From the NCBI GenBank assembly GCA_019009955.1, contig CM032233.1:95897501-95961500 (forward strand): DNA of 64,000 nucleotides, given 5' to 3'. This document shows positions 46,830-60,754 of this stretch, one piece after another; positions within the stretch are counted from its first letter, which is position 1, and every line of letters begins with the position of its first letter. The notes beneath the pieces are model-generated. The model searched no databases. It saw only the letters and a program-made list of their open reading frames with translations, and had not been told where the DNA came from. Source of the DNA: Riptortus pedestris. Lineage: Eukaryota; Arthropoda; Insecta; Hemiptera; Alydidae. A program made the translations under genes and the position numbers.

Positions 46830-46898
46830 TTAGATATTTATTGGGAATATGCCACATTTGTACTACAACAATGTGGCATATTTTCAATAAATATCTAA
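46830..46898 (+). ncRNA. 29-bp-stem hairpin, candidate small-RNA precursor
   Basis: TTAGATATTTATTGGGAATATGCCACATT (stem halves 46830-46858 and 46870-46898) is complementary to its partner at all 29 positions if two G-U wobbles are allowed on the plus-strand RNA. The loop is the 11 bases at 46859-46869. Pairing stops outside the stem. Size and shape resemble an animal pre-miRNA, though the stem has none of the usual bulges. It could also be the tip of a fold-back repeat. Confidence 0.35.
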
Positions 46899-46991
46899 GT
46901 CCTACATTATTTTGTTATGCACCCAATAAAAATAACTATTATTAGATCAGAAATAATGTAAGATAGAGAAACGTTTATTCTCCAAAACAAG

Positions 46992-49170
46992 GGAAACCAA
47001 ATTCCCCTCCGTATCTGGAGGAATGCCTCAGGAGAAAGATATTTGTCACAGGGCGGATTGAGAATTAGTATTAACACAGTATTGATCGAAGTTGTATTCC
47101 AAGCTTGATATTGTCTGTGGCATTCAGGTGGGAAGATTCCACTTATTAGGGCTCGTAAAGACAATGATGGTACATCGGGAGAGGAAGGAGGTTCATTTTT
47201 GCGCAGGCAGGACTGGTTGGCATGAGGGAGGCTTAGAGAGGCTTGAGGATCTGAATAGTCACGACAGATTTATGATCGCTAATGGTTGCCATTTTTCTGG
47301 CTGGACATGAATTAAAAATTTGGTAACCTAGTTTTCTATATTTAAAAACGTTTTATTCAAATTGATGACAACCGTTGCCTCCCTTGTAAGTACATAAAGA
47401 CGTAATCTGCGATTTTCTCAAATTTCCTATCTGTTCTTACTTTTCCACTCTATAAGATTATTGGTTTCCATGCTTGCTCTATTTTCTTAAAGTAATTTGA
47501 TGTAAGAAAACTCAGAACCTTTACAATACAAATGCACTGCAAGGAAACAATAGAGCAAATATCGAATCTAACATTCTTATGGAAAATAAAAGGTTTTCCA
47601 AACAAAACAAATGGAAATGTGAGAAAATCTATGATATTTGACGTTGAAGCAGTGTAGAATACTTTTCTTCCTTAATCAATCAAGGGTTTGGGTTTTTATC
47701 CCCGATGAAAATATTTTTCGAAATAAAATTAATTCATTTTAGAAATACATTATATTTAACTAATCATTAGTATAATCATTAAATCACTCAATATTTTAAA
47801 TAATTTATATATAAAGAATACATTTAAAAAAAGATCACAATATCATATTTTGCTTTTTGAAATAACAAAAAAAAATACTAATGATTTTTTCATAAGTAAA
47901 GTAATTACATGAGAACAATTATTTTATTGGAGAGCAATTTTATAACTCAACCTTACTTGATAATAGTTATTGAAGAGTTTCGAAACTAAATGATCCTGTT
48001 ACTTAAATAACACGATTTTCACATTTTATCAACAATACAAACCATTAATTATATTGCACATATTTGTAGATCATAATTAAGAATATAACCTAAACTAAAT
48101 AATATACAAACTAATTACCTTAGATGGCTAGTTGTTCATAGGCTTTCTCTAAATGTAAACTATTGTGTTTTACTTTATAGGCCTGATTTTTTCTCAAGCA
48201 TTTACTAATGGTAACTGCATTAAGGATTCAAAATATAAAGATTTACTAGTTCATACTAAGGTTAACTAGTTTATCAAACTTATTATTAAACAAATTATAT
48301 TTTCACAGTTAGTAATTATTCTTAAATTATTTGGTATGCTTAAATTACTTATCTAGTCAAAGTGTAATATCTAATCAAGAATTCATCCTTTTTTTAGGTA
48401 CTGGCTTAGGCATTTCAATAATCGTTGTTTACCGTAAAATTATTTTTGACTGTAGTGAACCAGTCAGAAAGTTCTAACAAATTCCTAGTTTCTTTTGAAA
48501 GAGTAGCTTAAATATTAACATAATCCTTTTGTAGACTTAAATATTAACTTAAAGGCTATTACAGAAATATGATTATTTTTTTTACAACTAAAATAAAGAG
48601 AATATTTTAATTTATGGTTGAGGTCAAATAAAACAGTTAATGCTTTCAAATAATGAGTTATACTGGCTATATTGGATTTGTCTTTAGGCCATCAATAGGA
48701 CTTTGGTTTGAGAAATGTTATGCTTAGATTCTGTGATATAAGACCAATTCTGATTGTACTTAAAAATAAAATAAAACCAATTCCATTATTTTTCGGCCAT
48801 AAACCGTACTTAACTACCATATTAACGCTTTATTTTCTTGATTTGTTTTTATAATTGATTTCATAATTAACTTTTTTAATTAGTTAGTTATTTATTTAAA
48901 TCGACCACTGAGTAACGTCATACCAGATAGGAAAAATATTTGTGAATTGATCCATTATTCCAACCAATTGAATGATTACTAGAACTAATTGTTTCATAAA
49001 CCACACACACCACACACACACGCACGCACACACGCACGCACCATACCAATTAATGAGTGAAAATAAATATGTTTAAATTCCATTAAACTTTAAAAAATAT
49101 AATGGAATAATATACCGATTATTGAAAGGCTAATAGGATTTAAGGACATCTTATGAGATATAGGGGCTAT
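46992..49170. other. No recognised gene
   Basis: The part up to about 47310 is less AT-rich and could be an unclassified repeat. The rest is AT-rich with a (CA)n-type microsatellite at about 49001-49041. I see no exon or element. Confidence 0.4.
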
Positions 49171-49171
49171 A

Positions 49172-49250
49172 TATATATAGAACGGGGCGTTCATAATATT
49201 CTACCATATAGAATCAAATAATTCTATATATAGAACGGGGCGTTCATAAT
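49172..49250 (+). repeat. Direct repeat of 25 bp
   Basis: A 25-bp phrase made of TATATAGAACGGGGCG plus TTCATAAT occurs at about 49172-49196 and again at about 49226-49250, separated by some 30 bp. It stands out as a GC-rich core in AT-rich DNA. Confidence 0.6.
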
Positions 49251-49259
49251 CAGAATCTG

Positions 49260-52200
49260 TGATTTGTTCTGAGTGGTTTGAGCGAGGTTCGGCGTAAAAT
49301 AGAGTACTTTATTATCTCAACAGAAAACACTCTACTTTGGGCACAATTTTAAAAATCCTTGTCTCAAGCAACTGAAATTTTAGGGGCTTTAATGATAAAA
49401 CATAACAAAGTTGGTCTCAAAATGGCAGTTTCCTCATATTTATCAATTTATATCAATCACAAATTTAAACATTCAATTGATTTTCCTGTGAAGTTTAGAA
49501 AAACCAGTTAGCTTACCAGCCCTTGAAATAGCACATACTTGTTTGTATGTGCGAGGGCGTATGTGAAATATTTCGAACATTTTTATTTTCAGTCATTAGT
49601 AGTAATATTCTTAATTCCATAATGGAGTTATATAAGGATTGTAAGATCATCATAATTAATTTTATTCCCTATTGCTTATAGTTATGTATTGAAGGTTTGA
49701 AAGACATATTAGAGATTTCTTATTTATTACAGGTGCTTGAGGACTAGAGAATGTACCAAAATTGAACTTAACCTCTCAATTATAGGACTAGAAATAATTT
49801 AAACTCGGTCACTATCATTCCACTAATGACCTGCGTCTACACCACCATTGGCTACCGTCGACGTTTTACTACAAGTGATTATAAGATGTATAAGTAGTTT
49901 ATATATTCGTAGATAAGTAGGCGCCCAGTTACATTGAAGAGATACTCAGGAATTAAATTAGTCTAAAATACATTAAATTACTTTTATTCCTGAAACATTT
50001 TCTTGTGTATACAAAGCAACGAAATATGTACAGCTCCATAAATGGTTCTCTAAATCTCAGATTAGATTTTATATCAAGAGTTTAACCACGAGAATTTATT
50101 ATTAAGATTGGAAAATATTTTCTGAGCCCAAACGTTTTTTTTTTAAAGTGACTTAAGCAAAAATTAACTTGGTTTTTGATTTAAAATTAGGCAGCCAATA
50201 AGAAAGCAACGTCGTTACCACAGCGTTGCTCGTGAGCTAGATGGGTAGTCCTGAAAGACTGTTGGTTTTAGGAAGCCTCATTAAAAAGAAAACAAAAATT
50301 CAAATGCAGTTAAATTAGAAGGCCGAGGAAGCCAAGAAATCCCCCCCTCCTCTCCCCTACTTGAAATGGCACCACCTCCAGCACAAAGAAAATTCACGGC
50401 AATCACAGAGGTCCTTTTTATATAGATTACGTTAAAACTGAATGGATTAATTCACACTTTTCACATTCATTTCATTCAAACTGTCAACACCACCTCAATC
50501 TTTCAGCTTTAATGGTAGAATTCACTTCAAACTGCCAGGACCTTTTTTTTATTGGGGTTCCTAAAATAAGAGTTTTCCTACAATACATCAAGATTAATTA
50601 CATCCATCAAACAATGTACCTCAGACAAAACTCTAGCTTTACCAAAATATACAGAACCGACAGAAATAATGTATAAATTCAATATTATTAGAAAAATAAT
50701 TTATATTTCAATGGCTAACTGGAATGTTCGTATAACATAGGTATTAAAAGATGGGAAATTCTTGAATTTCAGCATTTGATATTTATTATACTGATATGAG
50801 GTTGTTTATTTCGAATTTAACATTTAGGTACTTAAAAACATTTTTTTTCATGTTAAATGAATTCATGTAGCCTTAAATTATTAAAAAACAAATTGGGCTA
50901 ATTTTTCCCCAATTCCACTTAAGTAAGTGCTAGAATTGGTTTCTTCCGAAAGCAGCTACGATTATTTCCTATTTTATTTTACTACTCTATTTCGGTATTG
51001 AAGAATGATTTCGTTAAGACTTGAATCGATGAGTGCGAATCATGCAGGGCACTGTATCACTACAGAGGAGTTTAACAACCTCAAGGAATCTTTAGTCATT
51101 CGGATTCAGAAATTCTTTTGAAGTATTCTACTGATGAAATAGAAAGAGGGGAGATAATTGAAGATGGAATAATAATGCTCAAAGTGGATGCTAATGAGCT
51201 ATAGATAACTTCATACTCTTTGGGATATGCGTGAAATTTTAAAGTATTTTAGTAGATATATATATAAGTAACAAACACGTTATAACACATCGAGCCATTT
51301 GATCTAAATGAGTTTGGGTCACAGCTTAGTCAGGAATATTCGCCATTTATTATTCAAAGTTTATTATTAATGTGAAGCATGATTTCCATTAGTAGTTGTA
51401 TGTAATGATTGATAGTACTAATAGTTAGTAGAGAGCAATACCGAAGACATTTTAGTGGAGGGAACATAGTTTGCAGTTAATCCATTGACAGTAATTAAAA
51501 TGTGATGCTTTTTAAAAATGAAAACTCAGACTTTTGTGCCTCATTCAGAAGGCTTTTATGTCTGGCATAATTTGTTATTTAGACCCGTTTGAGGCTTCGG
51601 GTATGGAACATGGAACGCAAAACCAGACTCATCATACATCATTATAAGTTCTTTGAATTTTCGATCGTTCATTAATGATGGCGATTGAAAAAGTCTACTA
51701 GGAGTTTCGTTAAAAACAATGACTTGTATTGTAGTGAAATTGCAGATTAGAAAAGATTCACGAAAAGATTTTACCTATCCTAGATTTAACTTATTCTAAT
51801 CCTAAAATTAAGTTACGATTTGTCTTCTGAATCGGAGGACACTTGCAGGCATTAATTTCAAGTGATTCCATATCAAACGTATTTCAAAATCCTACGGTTT
51901 GCCTGATATACCAGTTAAATATTCTTTTGATAGCTCAAGGATTAAACTGTTAAATTCTTAATATGATTTTTTTAAATTTTTCATATATGAAATATGAGAT
52001 AAAAAAAGACCTTAACAGGGTGAAATATTTCGAGAAATGACCAAACAAAGTGAAACGTAATTTCAATGGCCACACAATTATAGAATTATTAATGTACACT
52101 AACTCCAATAAAATAATTCTAAAATTTTCTCTATGAATTCAACAACCGAAAATGAAGTTTCTTAGACCTGGCATGGCTTTTGTTCTTTTTTCCTAAGTAG

Positions 52201-53750
52201 GCATTAAAGAGGAACGATATTTGAAGAGTATAATGTCTATACCTGTCTTATAAAAACAAAACAGGTTTTTGTACATTTCCGTATTAATAAAGACCTAAGC
52301 ACAAGGTAAAATAATTTAATGAAGTGGTACGTGGTCCCAATTTTCTGGATATGGGTACATATATCGAAAGACTTTATGACCTAAAACTATGTATTTAGAC
52401 ATATTGCAAGCAGTAATAGTAGTAGTAACATTTTCTAAGAAAGCATATTTTTTATATATCTAATTTGCTTATTAGAAAAACTCATATACAGGTCAAAATG
52501 TCGTTGAATTATGTGAAAAAGAAAAATGGACTATTATTTTCCAATTATGAGGTATGGCATTAGTATTATTGGAGTTAAATATTCAATACAATGTATTTTC
52601 ATTTAATATAACATTTGATAACATTTGGACGGGATTGTAACGTGAAGCTGTACTAATCTATCAAGCACATACATATCTATAAGGAGTTTAGGATGAAAGA
52701 GAATTCTGTTGATATACTTAGTTTAAATAGTATTCTTTAGAAACGATAATCCAATTTAGCAATTATCACATCTAATTACATGCTGCGATTCGTTTCATTC
52801 TATAAAAATACTAAATTTGTTTCGATTATGGTGTCGTTTACACTATACCATCTTAATAAGAACATTCAATTATTTGGCTTAATCGAAACCAAAAACTCGA
52901 ATCCTAATTTTATAGGTAACGCTTATGTTTCATTATCTAACCAAAACAAATAAAATATTTCCAAAAATAGTATTAATTCTTTAGTCACGGACTGATATCC
53001 GATACGAGAACAGAAAACCTATAACCAGAAATGTAAACGATTAAGCGTTTTCAATTTCTAATTAAAAAATGTATATAATTTAATGTAGTATAACATGTAT
53101 ATGTTCATATCACGCCTTTGTGTTTCTTTAATATCACCCTTCTCACTGTTTCCAAAATGGTGTTGTATTGAAACTAAACTTATATTTGTGTACGCCCACC
53201 GGAAATGAAAAGGTTTTGGCCGAGGGAGAAATTTCATTCTTCCACTTCAGCTGACTTCTTCACTTTCACTGCTTATGTTTATAAAGACGTCTTGGGAAAA
53301 TTATTTTTGAGTAACGGAAATGTATTTTAATTGTTTACGACAAGTATTTTAAGTTATTTTTAAGTGGTTGGCATTTAACTGCACAACTAGCACTTCATTT
53401 TTCTGACAGAGTTACCATGTTTTACTTCTGTGATGTCAAGGCTATGAGGTTTAAGGTTAAAACATGAAAGTGTTTGAACGAGTTCGCAAAAATAAAACTC
53501 AATGTATGATATAGAAGGGAATTTCTTTCTTAAACTATTTCGAAGTTCATTGTCAAACTTAAGACATATGCTTGTAAAGTACGGATTTTCTTCTTATTCC
53601 TTATTTCCGTAGTGCCATGTTTAAATGATATTGATTTACACAAACTTTTTACCTCATTAAACATTTTGAGTATATTAAACACCTTATAAAAGTTGCAGTA
53701 CGGTCAAGTGATTTTAGAGATCTTGCATAGTTAACAATGAGTTGTATTAG
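49260..53750. other. No recognised gene
   Basis: The DNA is AT-rich, of single-copy appearance, with few simple repeats. I see no convincing exon, RNA gene or transposon on either strand. Confidence 0.4.
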
Positions 53751-53754
53751 CTTT

Positions 53755-56700
53755 CAAATCTATCTTTTACTCTTAAGGGCTCGCTTTTCGTTAATAGACC
53801 TCAGTTATATCAAGTTATCATTTAACTTTGCAAGCAAAAATTTTTCACTTCTCCTTTACTTATCACAAATAATAATCAAATATGTAAATTGCAAACTTTT
53901 GTCCTTAATATATAACATCATTATTAGAATGGCAATTTTATTATTATAGAATTTCCAATTCAGTTCAGAATATCACAAATCAAGTCCAGAAATCTTGAAA
54001 CAAATCTATTCAAATAGTACCTACCTAAATCACACATTTTCAAATTAAATTAAAAATTTTTCAAACCGAATAAAACAATTTCAGAAATGCCTTCATTTTT
54101 TAAACATTGTATTACAAAAAACAATTAACCAATGCGTAACAATTTTCGTAATCCTAGGAATATTTACATAAAGGCGTAAAAAGCTCTTTCATTCCGCAGA
54201 AGTTTAACTCTCTTTGTTACTTCTTGATTACACCAATACGTTAATCCCAACCCGGTCTTATCTTAGACTAAAACACATGATATACTATAGCAGCCGCCAA
54301 AACCCTTTTGGGTCACCTAAGATCAAACGACAATCATACTGACGGACTAGACACTACAGAAAGGGTATACATCAGTGATCTATGATGTATCTAAAAGAAG
54401 AACCAAAGGCAGAACGGGACAACAAAAACGCAAAAGTTACACAAACAACACATTTCGACATGATGCCTCTAAAATATGACCGTGTAGCCAATTTCCAACT
54501 GCAGTGAATATAAATATAAATTCGTTCGACGAATCTGCAGGTGAGTTAGAGGCTTAACTAACTAAGGTAAGTTAGTCACTTAACTTGCTTTACCGGTACT
54601 CCGTGTTCCAGGTACTGCTTTCAACTCGCCAATCAGAGACAATGGTAAATTAAATTCAATGAAAGCTGTTAAATTAGTGAGAAACGTCAAGGGAATACTC
54701 GTCTCCATCAGAAAAGAGCGGACGAACGGATACAATGCCTCAACTATTATTCTCCGATCAAAAATGGAATTCCCGAATTTATTCAATAAGTGCAAAAAAT
54801 CTTTCTCATCGGACTGCATCAAGTAGAAATATCTGCGACATGTGACACTAGCTAGTCCCAATAATATTATTTATTAAAAACATTAAATATTTCTGCTTGT
54901 CCAGTCATGAGTATTTTAATCCTTCATGAGCTTGTCATTGCTCCGGCGACGACTCAACACTTCCAACGAATGGGGAAGACCAAGACTAGTTTAATTTTAA
55001 TCCACAAGAAGAGGACACCACCACAAACATTTTATTTTATTCAACTTCGCACTCCATATTCTATCATAAATATCAGAATTTATATGACGGAAACGTACAA
55101 CATGGATTATAAATGTAATGACACGGAAAATTGTAAATAGTAATCATTATTAACTGGAAACCATCATCTGCAGCGATTCAAGATGTCTGTGATATTAATA
55201 TTACTACATGAGATATGATTCTGCCCTTTTTATCTCATTACAACGGTTGTCATTGCCATTGATCATTCCAGTGACGCCTTCAGACTTTCAAAAAGTACAG
55301 AAGACGAGGCTGAGAGGTCGAAGAAGAATCCAACATTCAAAATTATTCCGATATTAACTCGGCATTCTTTGAAGAATGAAAACCCAAATGACAGACATAA
55401 TAGAAAATAATGATAATAAAAATAATAAAAACTCCAACACTGATGATGATAGCGAACGAACTACTTACATTACAGTCAACAAACATTGCATATTCATTAA
55501 AATATACTATATTTTATCTTGCAATAATTTGTTACTAGCTACTTAGGACCAACCAAGCTATGATGTAATAAAATTCACACTTTCATAGGCGTTAAAAACA
55601 GTTCATCAACTGGTATGAATCCTATGAAAATTATATCTATTTATTTGGGCATCTATTTCTTTCTTTTTTTACGAGAACCCTGGTGGCAAAGTATTATTTC
55701 TAATTAATAAATTGAAGTTATTCTAGTTTTTATTGCTAGAATCTGTTAATTGAGAAAAAAATAATTTAATGCACAGAAACCAAATATTGAACAATAATAT
55801 AAATTGATGGGCCCAATGCTTTCTAAACGTGACCACTGGTCTCTAATACTCAATCTTATCCTCATACACCAGAAGAATAGGAGTTGTGCGATGACATACA
55901 GTTGGTGTTGATTCTAAAACAGACTGACAGAGATAGAAATGTTGAGCGAAAGTAGGTTCCTACAATGCTATTCTTATTGTATATTCTGGAAATGAAAAGG
56001 AATTCTAAATATAAAATTAAAAAAAAATATCTTTTCATGCAATATTTCTAGTTAAATTATTACGGTTTATTATAATCTCACTTCTTATATCTAAGAGTAT
56101 AGACCGCTTCGAAGCTTTCATAATTGAAAATGCTTAGCTACTAAATTGGGATTCAGACAACAAATTGCTGATTCAATTCTAAAGCCAAAACAAATGGAAT
56201 CTTATTTGAGTGAGTAGCTGGTATCAAATTATTACAAAATTAAATATTTGTTCTTTTCGCTATTGAAAGGTGGGTCATACTACTGAAGAGCTTTGTATAA
56301 TTGTAGCCCAAGGTGAGAGGGAAAGGAGATAAAATTGGCTCGGGCGTCATAAAAATATACCATTTAATATAAAATAAAAGAATTTTTACTGGAAAGAGTA
56401 GCTCATTCTTTATCACTATCGCAAGTAGAGTGATTAATAATTTTCCAAGTTATTGGAGGATTATAATGAATATGCAATGTATGACTATAATGTAAGTAGT
56501 TCGTTCACTTTCTTCATCACTGTTTTATTATCTTTATTGTCTATTATGTCTGCTATTTGGGCCTTTATAGTACAAAGAATGCTAAGATAAAATCGGAGTC
56601 ATTTTTAATGTTGGATTCTCTTTCGACCTCAGCCTCGTCTTTTGTACTTGTGGAAAGTCTGAAGGCTTCACAAGAATGATCAATGACAAGGACAACTACT

Positions 56701-58000
56701 GCAATGAGATAAAAAGGGGCAGACTCATGTCTCATGTAGTAAGATTAATATCTGTCATCTAGAATCGCTGCAGAATGATGGTTTCCAGTTAACAAACAAT
56801 ATTCCATCTTTGATTTTTGAAATTAAAATTGAGGCGTCCTTGCTTTATTCTTCTGAAATTAATTCTTGAAGTTTTTGTTGTCACTAATTAAACAGCTTTC
56901 CATGATTGAATTATTGTTACTGAGTGGCAAATTTACAGTGGCAAAGCAAGTTGCATGACTTGCCATGAAGTTGCTCCAACTGTGACATGGAATAAAAGGC
57001 TTGTCTCATCGCATGTAACGCATTTACGCTAATATTACTTTTATGCAATATATCAAACAGGAGTTTCTTAATTTGCTGCACTGGTTGTATCAGATACATC
57101 GCGACTCACAAGACAACTGAAACATTGTGGTCGCCCTTGTTCTGTTTGTATGAATGGTTATGATACCAATAAGCCCTAAATCGTGTCATTCAATCGTTAA
57201 ATGATCTTCCGATTAAAATTACTAGGTAATAGCATATAAAATGTTTCTCTCGAAATGTGTTGTATATGTAACTTTTCCGATCTGCCTTTAGTCATTCTGG
57301 GCATTTTTTTCTTTTAGATTATGAATGATGTAGAGCCTTTCTGTATTTTCTACCTCGAAAGTATAACTGTCGTTTGATCTTAGGTGATCCAAGAGGGTTT
57401 TGTGGTTTCTTTAGTATATCATGTACTTGGAATAAGACAAGCCTCGCAACCCAGGCGATTGAAATCAATAAGCAATATAGCAAGTTCAATAACTCATCTC
57501 TTCTTCTGGGAAGGGCTTTTTCACCTCAAGTAACGGCTTTATGCAAATATTCCCAGGGTTTTGAAAATTGGGTGCCATCGGTTACTTGTTTTGTTTTTTT
57601 CATTTTAATAGAATTTTTAAACATGAAGTATTTTTCAATCGTCCTGAATGTATTTCTGTAGAAATTTTAATCATTCTCATTCGGTTACATTAAAACAGAT
57701 AGAAGTTTTGAAAAATTCGGCTTAAAATATCTGGACTTGCGTCTGGGATATTCTGAACCTGAATTTTAAATTCTATAATAATAACATTGCCTTTCTAATA
57801 ATGGTATTATATATTAGCAACACTGTAGATGTTTACAATTTGCATATTTAATTGTTATTAGAGAAGTCATGAGGAAGAGGGAAGTGAAACAGTATTGCAT
57901 TCATAGTTAAATGATAAATAGATATAACTGAGGGCCATTAACAATAAACGGGAGTCCTTAAGAGTGAACGATAGATTTTATTACCAGCCTTTCTGTATAT
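53755..58000. repeat. Large diverged inverted repeat (arms about 1.75 and 1.56 kb, loop about 0.93 kb)
   Basis: The left arm (about 53755-55510) matches the reverse complement of the right arm (about 56440-58000) along its length, with substitutions and small indels. Anchors are 53894-53950 with 57777-57850; the phrase around CCTAAGATCAAACGACAATC at 54316-54335 with 57370-57390; TGATCATTCCAGTGACGCCT (55260-55279) with 56661-56680; GAAAATAATGATAATAAAA with 56525-56545; and GAACGAACTACTTACATTA with 56490-56510. The arms look more than 20 percent diverged. Confidence 0.7.
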
Positions 58001-59024
58001 TCTACCAGGCCATTATAATTACCGTTTGATCCTTTGTGACCCAAGAAGGTTTCTAATTACACTTATACTACATAGCTACATATGTACCTACTTTGATCAA
58101 ACAATCTGGGATATTGTGAAAGAACACATATTGGATCAGCAACTTGTTGTGTCAATGCTAATTGTAATTAAGCTATGAGGCTCATTCAAATTTGAAAAGT
58201 TGGAAATGGTTTGAATATTGAGATTATTGTATGCCCTTTGAAATCTCATAAAATTATTGTTTTTACGTTATTTATTGATTAGTTTTCACTTCCAAGATAG
58301 TAAGTAGCGTTATAGGAATTGAATTACGTCCATATTTCTGCCTCCATCAACCTCTTTAGATTCATATACATTATCAAGAGTTATGTTTTCTCATAGATCC
58401 AATTATTCCCAATATGAACATCTTAATATTAGCCAGTTAAAAATTAATAACCGGTTTTCATGGTTAATGTCCATTTACTTATACCAACGCTAGCATGTTA
58501 TATCTTTTTCCATTGGCTCATGAAATTAGTTCCCAAGTTACTTCTGAAAATAACAATGCTTTTACGTTATCAATTACAAATAATACAATGCAACCATAGT
58601 TCTTGTAAAACTTTTTGTTAAAAGAAAGAGGTTTTCATAATTGTAGAAACACATGCAAACAGCCCTAAAACGCGCTTTACCCGACCGGGAATCATCACAG
58701 CATGAAACTCACATCAAGCTTAATGGTGCTCAATAGTTAACAATATTCGATGAGACTATCAACTTCACTGAATATGCAAATATTTTTATCAATTAAACCA
58801 ATTAGGAACAGATTTTAAAATCACTCATCAATATTTCAGAAACAGTAGTTAGACCACATTCGAGTTTGCACCAGCCTAATCACAGAAATAATCAATATCT
58901 TTCTATAATTCTAGTTTTCGTTAATAACTCAAAAGATTTTAAAGGATTACCCGACAGATCGATTGCTCAAGGAAATTTGGAGATAAGATTGTTAATTTGA
59001 AGTTACAAAACGATTTAAAAACTA
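58001..59024. other. Intergenic or 3' untranslated sequence
   Basis: At 57985-58055 a second, diverged copy of the 57327-57410 phrase (CAGCCTTTCTGTATATTCTA then CCGTTTGATCC) overlaps the end of the right arm. The rest is AT-rich and plain. It lies downstream of the minus-strand gene and may include its 3' UTR, though I saw no AATAAA close to the stop. Confidence 0.35.
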
Positions 59025-59575
59025 TCATAAAAGTAGACTTGGCGAATCAGGGATGTAGTGAGAGTGTGTTTTGCCTTTAAGTGTTGATCCATGTCCTTCG
59101 GAGGTGTTGTGACTATAACCTGAGTCAGAGTCGTTGTATTGTCTCGGGGAAGTCTGATCAGTGTGTTTTCCTTGGGGTTTTATTATCCTTTCATAGTGGT
59201 TCGGTGGTAGAGGGAGGATGCAGGGGAACTGGGGCTGGCCCACTGGGTTGGGATACAGCTGGAGCAAGGCATCCAGGAGAAGGCCTTCGTGGAACCCGGG
59301 CTCTCCTTGTCTCGATCTTAATCGCTTCCTTTCCAAGCTCTTCGCTTCTTTCTCCTTCCAGCTCCTGAATTTGTTGCTCATAGGGGACCTAGACTTGTGA
59401 CCTGTCAAACTGTTTCTGTCCGTTAACACTCCAAGCTGTTCATTTTGCGCCTGACCTTGACGAGCAGGAATTCCCGCCACGCTTGATTCATCCTCAGCAA
59501 AATCATCCTCACTACAGTGTCCTCTTTGCTCAAAGTCACTTGTTCCTTCCGATTCACATCTTTTACTCTCAGAAC
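59025..59575 (-). CDS. Unrecognised protein, terminal exon (disordered C-terminal tail)
   Basis: The exon starts after a TTTGTTTAAG acceptor. It completes a split Cys codon and reads SESKRCESEGTSDFEQRG, then an acidic SEDDFAEDESS, a basic block KEKEAKSLERKRLRSRQ, HEGLLLDALLQLYPNPVGQP and a Ser/Gly/His-rich end closing SPSLLL before TGA (59027-59025). It has no domain I recognise, looks largely disordered and is soluble. The hydrophobic SLLL end could be a class II-like PDZ ligand, which is speculative. The frame is open over its full 551 bases and joins exactly to the exon at 60953, supporting a real gene. Confidence 0.72.
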
Positions 59576-60630
59576 CTTAAACAAACAAAATAAACATCAT
59601 ACAAACTATGTGTAGTTTATTGCAATGATAAATAACTGAACTCTGAATTCAACACAAAACTCTAACAATATCAAGTGTAGCTAAAACTAAACATTTATAT
59701 AATATTATCAAGTACCATTAAAGAAAAAATAGCCTTTGAATGAAGTCACACATTTCTCCTGTGATATGAGAATTGAGGCTATTTTTGGTTCAAGGGCAAA
59801 TTATAACATTTCAATCAAAAATGGGTTACGATATCATTGCTAAGTTCATTAGCAGTGGATATTTTCATTGATGCTCTTATGACGTTTTTTCTTTGTCAAA
59901 TAAGTTCAATACTCATTTCGAATATTGGCATACTATGTAATATTTAATACATCTACAAGAATGGATAGGAGTAAGCGTTTACTTGAGAAGAAGTGGGGGT
60001 TTACTGAAAGCTGAAAACAATTAAGTAGGCTGAATAACTCGCTAAATATTTGATCTACAAAAAAATATAACAAAACTCGCAGAGTATCAATAGTTTAACA
60101 AGATTGGTTCTATCACATTTTCGAAACGATTCATAATGACGGGGAATCTTTATTTCAGGAACGGTATATTTTATTGAAACATGCTGCGACATAAAACTCG
60201 TATATCCAATTAAACAAGTCTACGGGAAAAGGAATGGATTCTGAAATAGATAAACAATATATATTTAAAAGAAATAACGCTAAAGTATCCGTGAATGAAT
60301 CCAAAAAATGTTTACTTCAAAAAATATTAACAAAACAAAAACCGTTCTTAGAATTAATTTATTTTAAACTAATTCCGGAGTAATTATTTGTAAAAGGAAT
60401 ACATTTTTCCACCAGGAGGGTCAAAGGTGTCTCTACAAGAACTGGTCGCAGAGTATTGAAGATATGAAAAACAAAATCAGATTGACGATAAATTCAATTT
60501 CAGTAGCAGAATTACACAGTGCCAAAAAGGATTTCAGATACTGTCTTTCGAAGTGCATAAATGAGGAAGGGCGCATTTTCTAACATTTGTAAATACTAGC
60601 TGTAAGAATTGTAATACAAAGACAAAAAAA

Positions 60631-60690
<60 letters not shown>

Positions 60691-60754
60691 CGCGTCATGA
60701 CTTCTACCTCAATAGCTGTTAATAAGAATATGGGATGTAATATGTGATACTAAC
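59576..60754 (-). other. Intron of the minus-strand gene
   Basis: Contains a partial family A repeat at about 59985-60140 and a (TA)n microsatellite at about 60636-60687. Confidence 0.55.
59985..60140 (+). repeat. Partial copy of repeat family A
   Basis: GTGGGGGTTTACTGAAAGC, AATAACTCGCTAAATATTTG and TTTAACAAGATTGGTTCTAT are the reverse complement of the second monomer at 2095-2210. Both ends are missing. Confidence 0.6.

Noticed and set aside
54580..54861. 93-residue minus-strand frame in the left arm of the inverted repeat
   Set aside because: The matching part of the other arm does not keep this frame, so it is likely chance.
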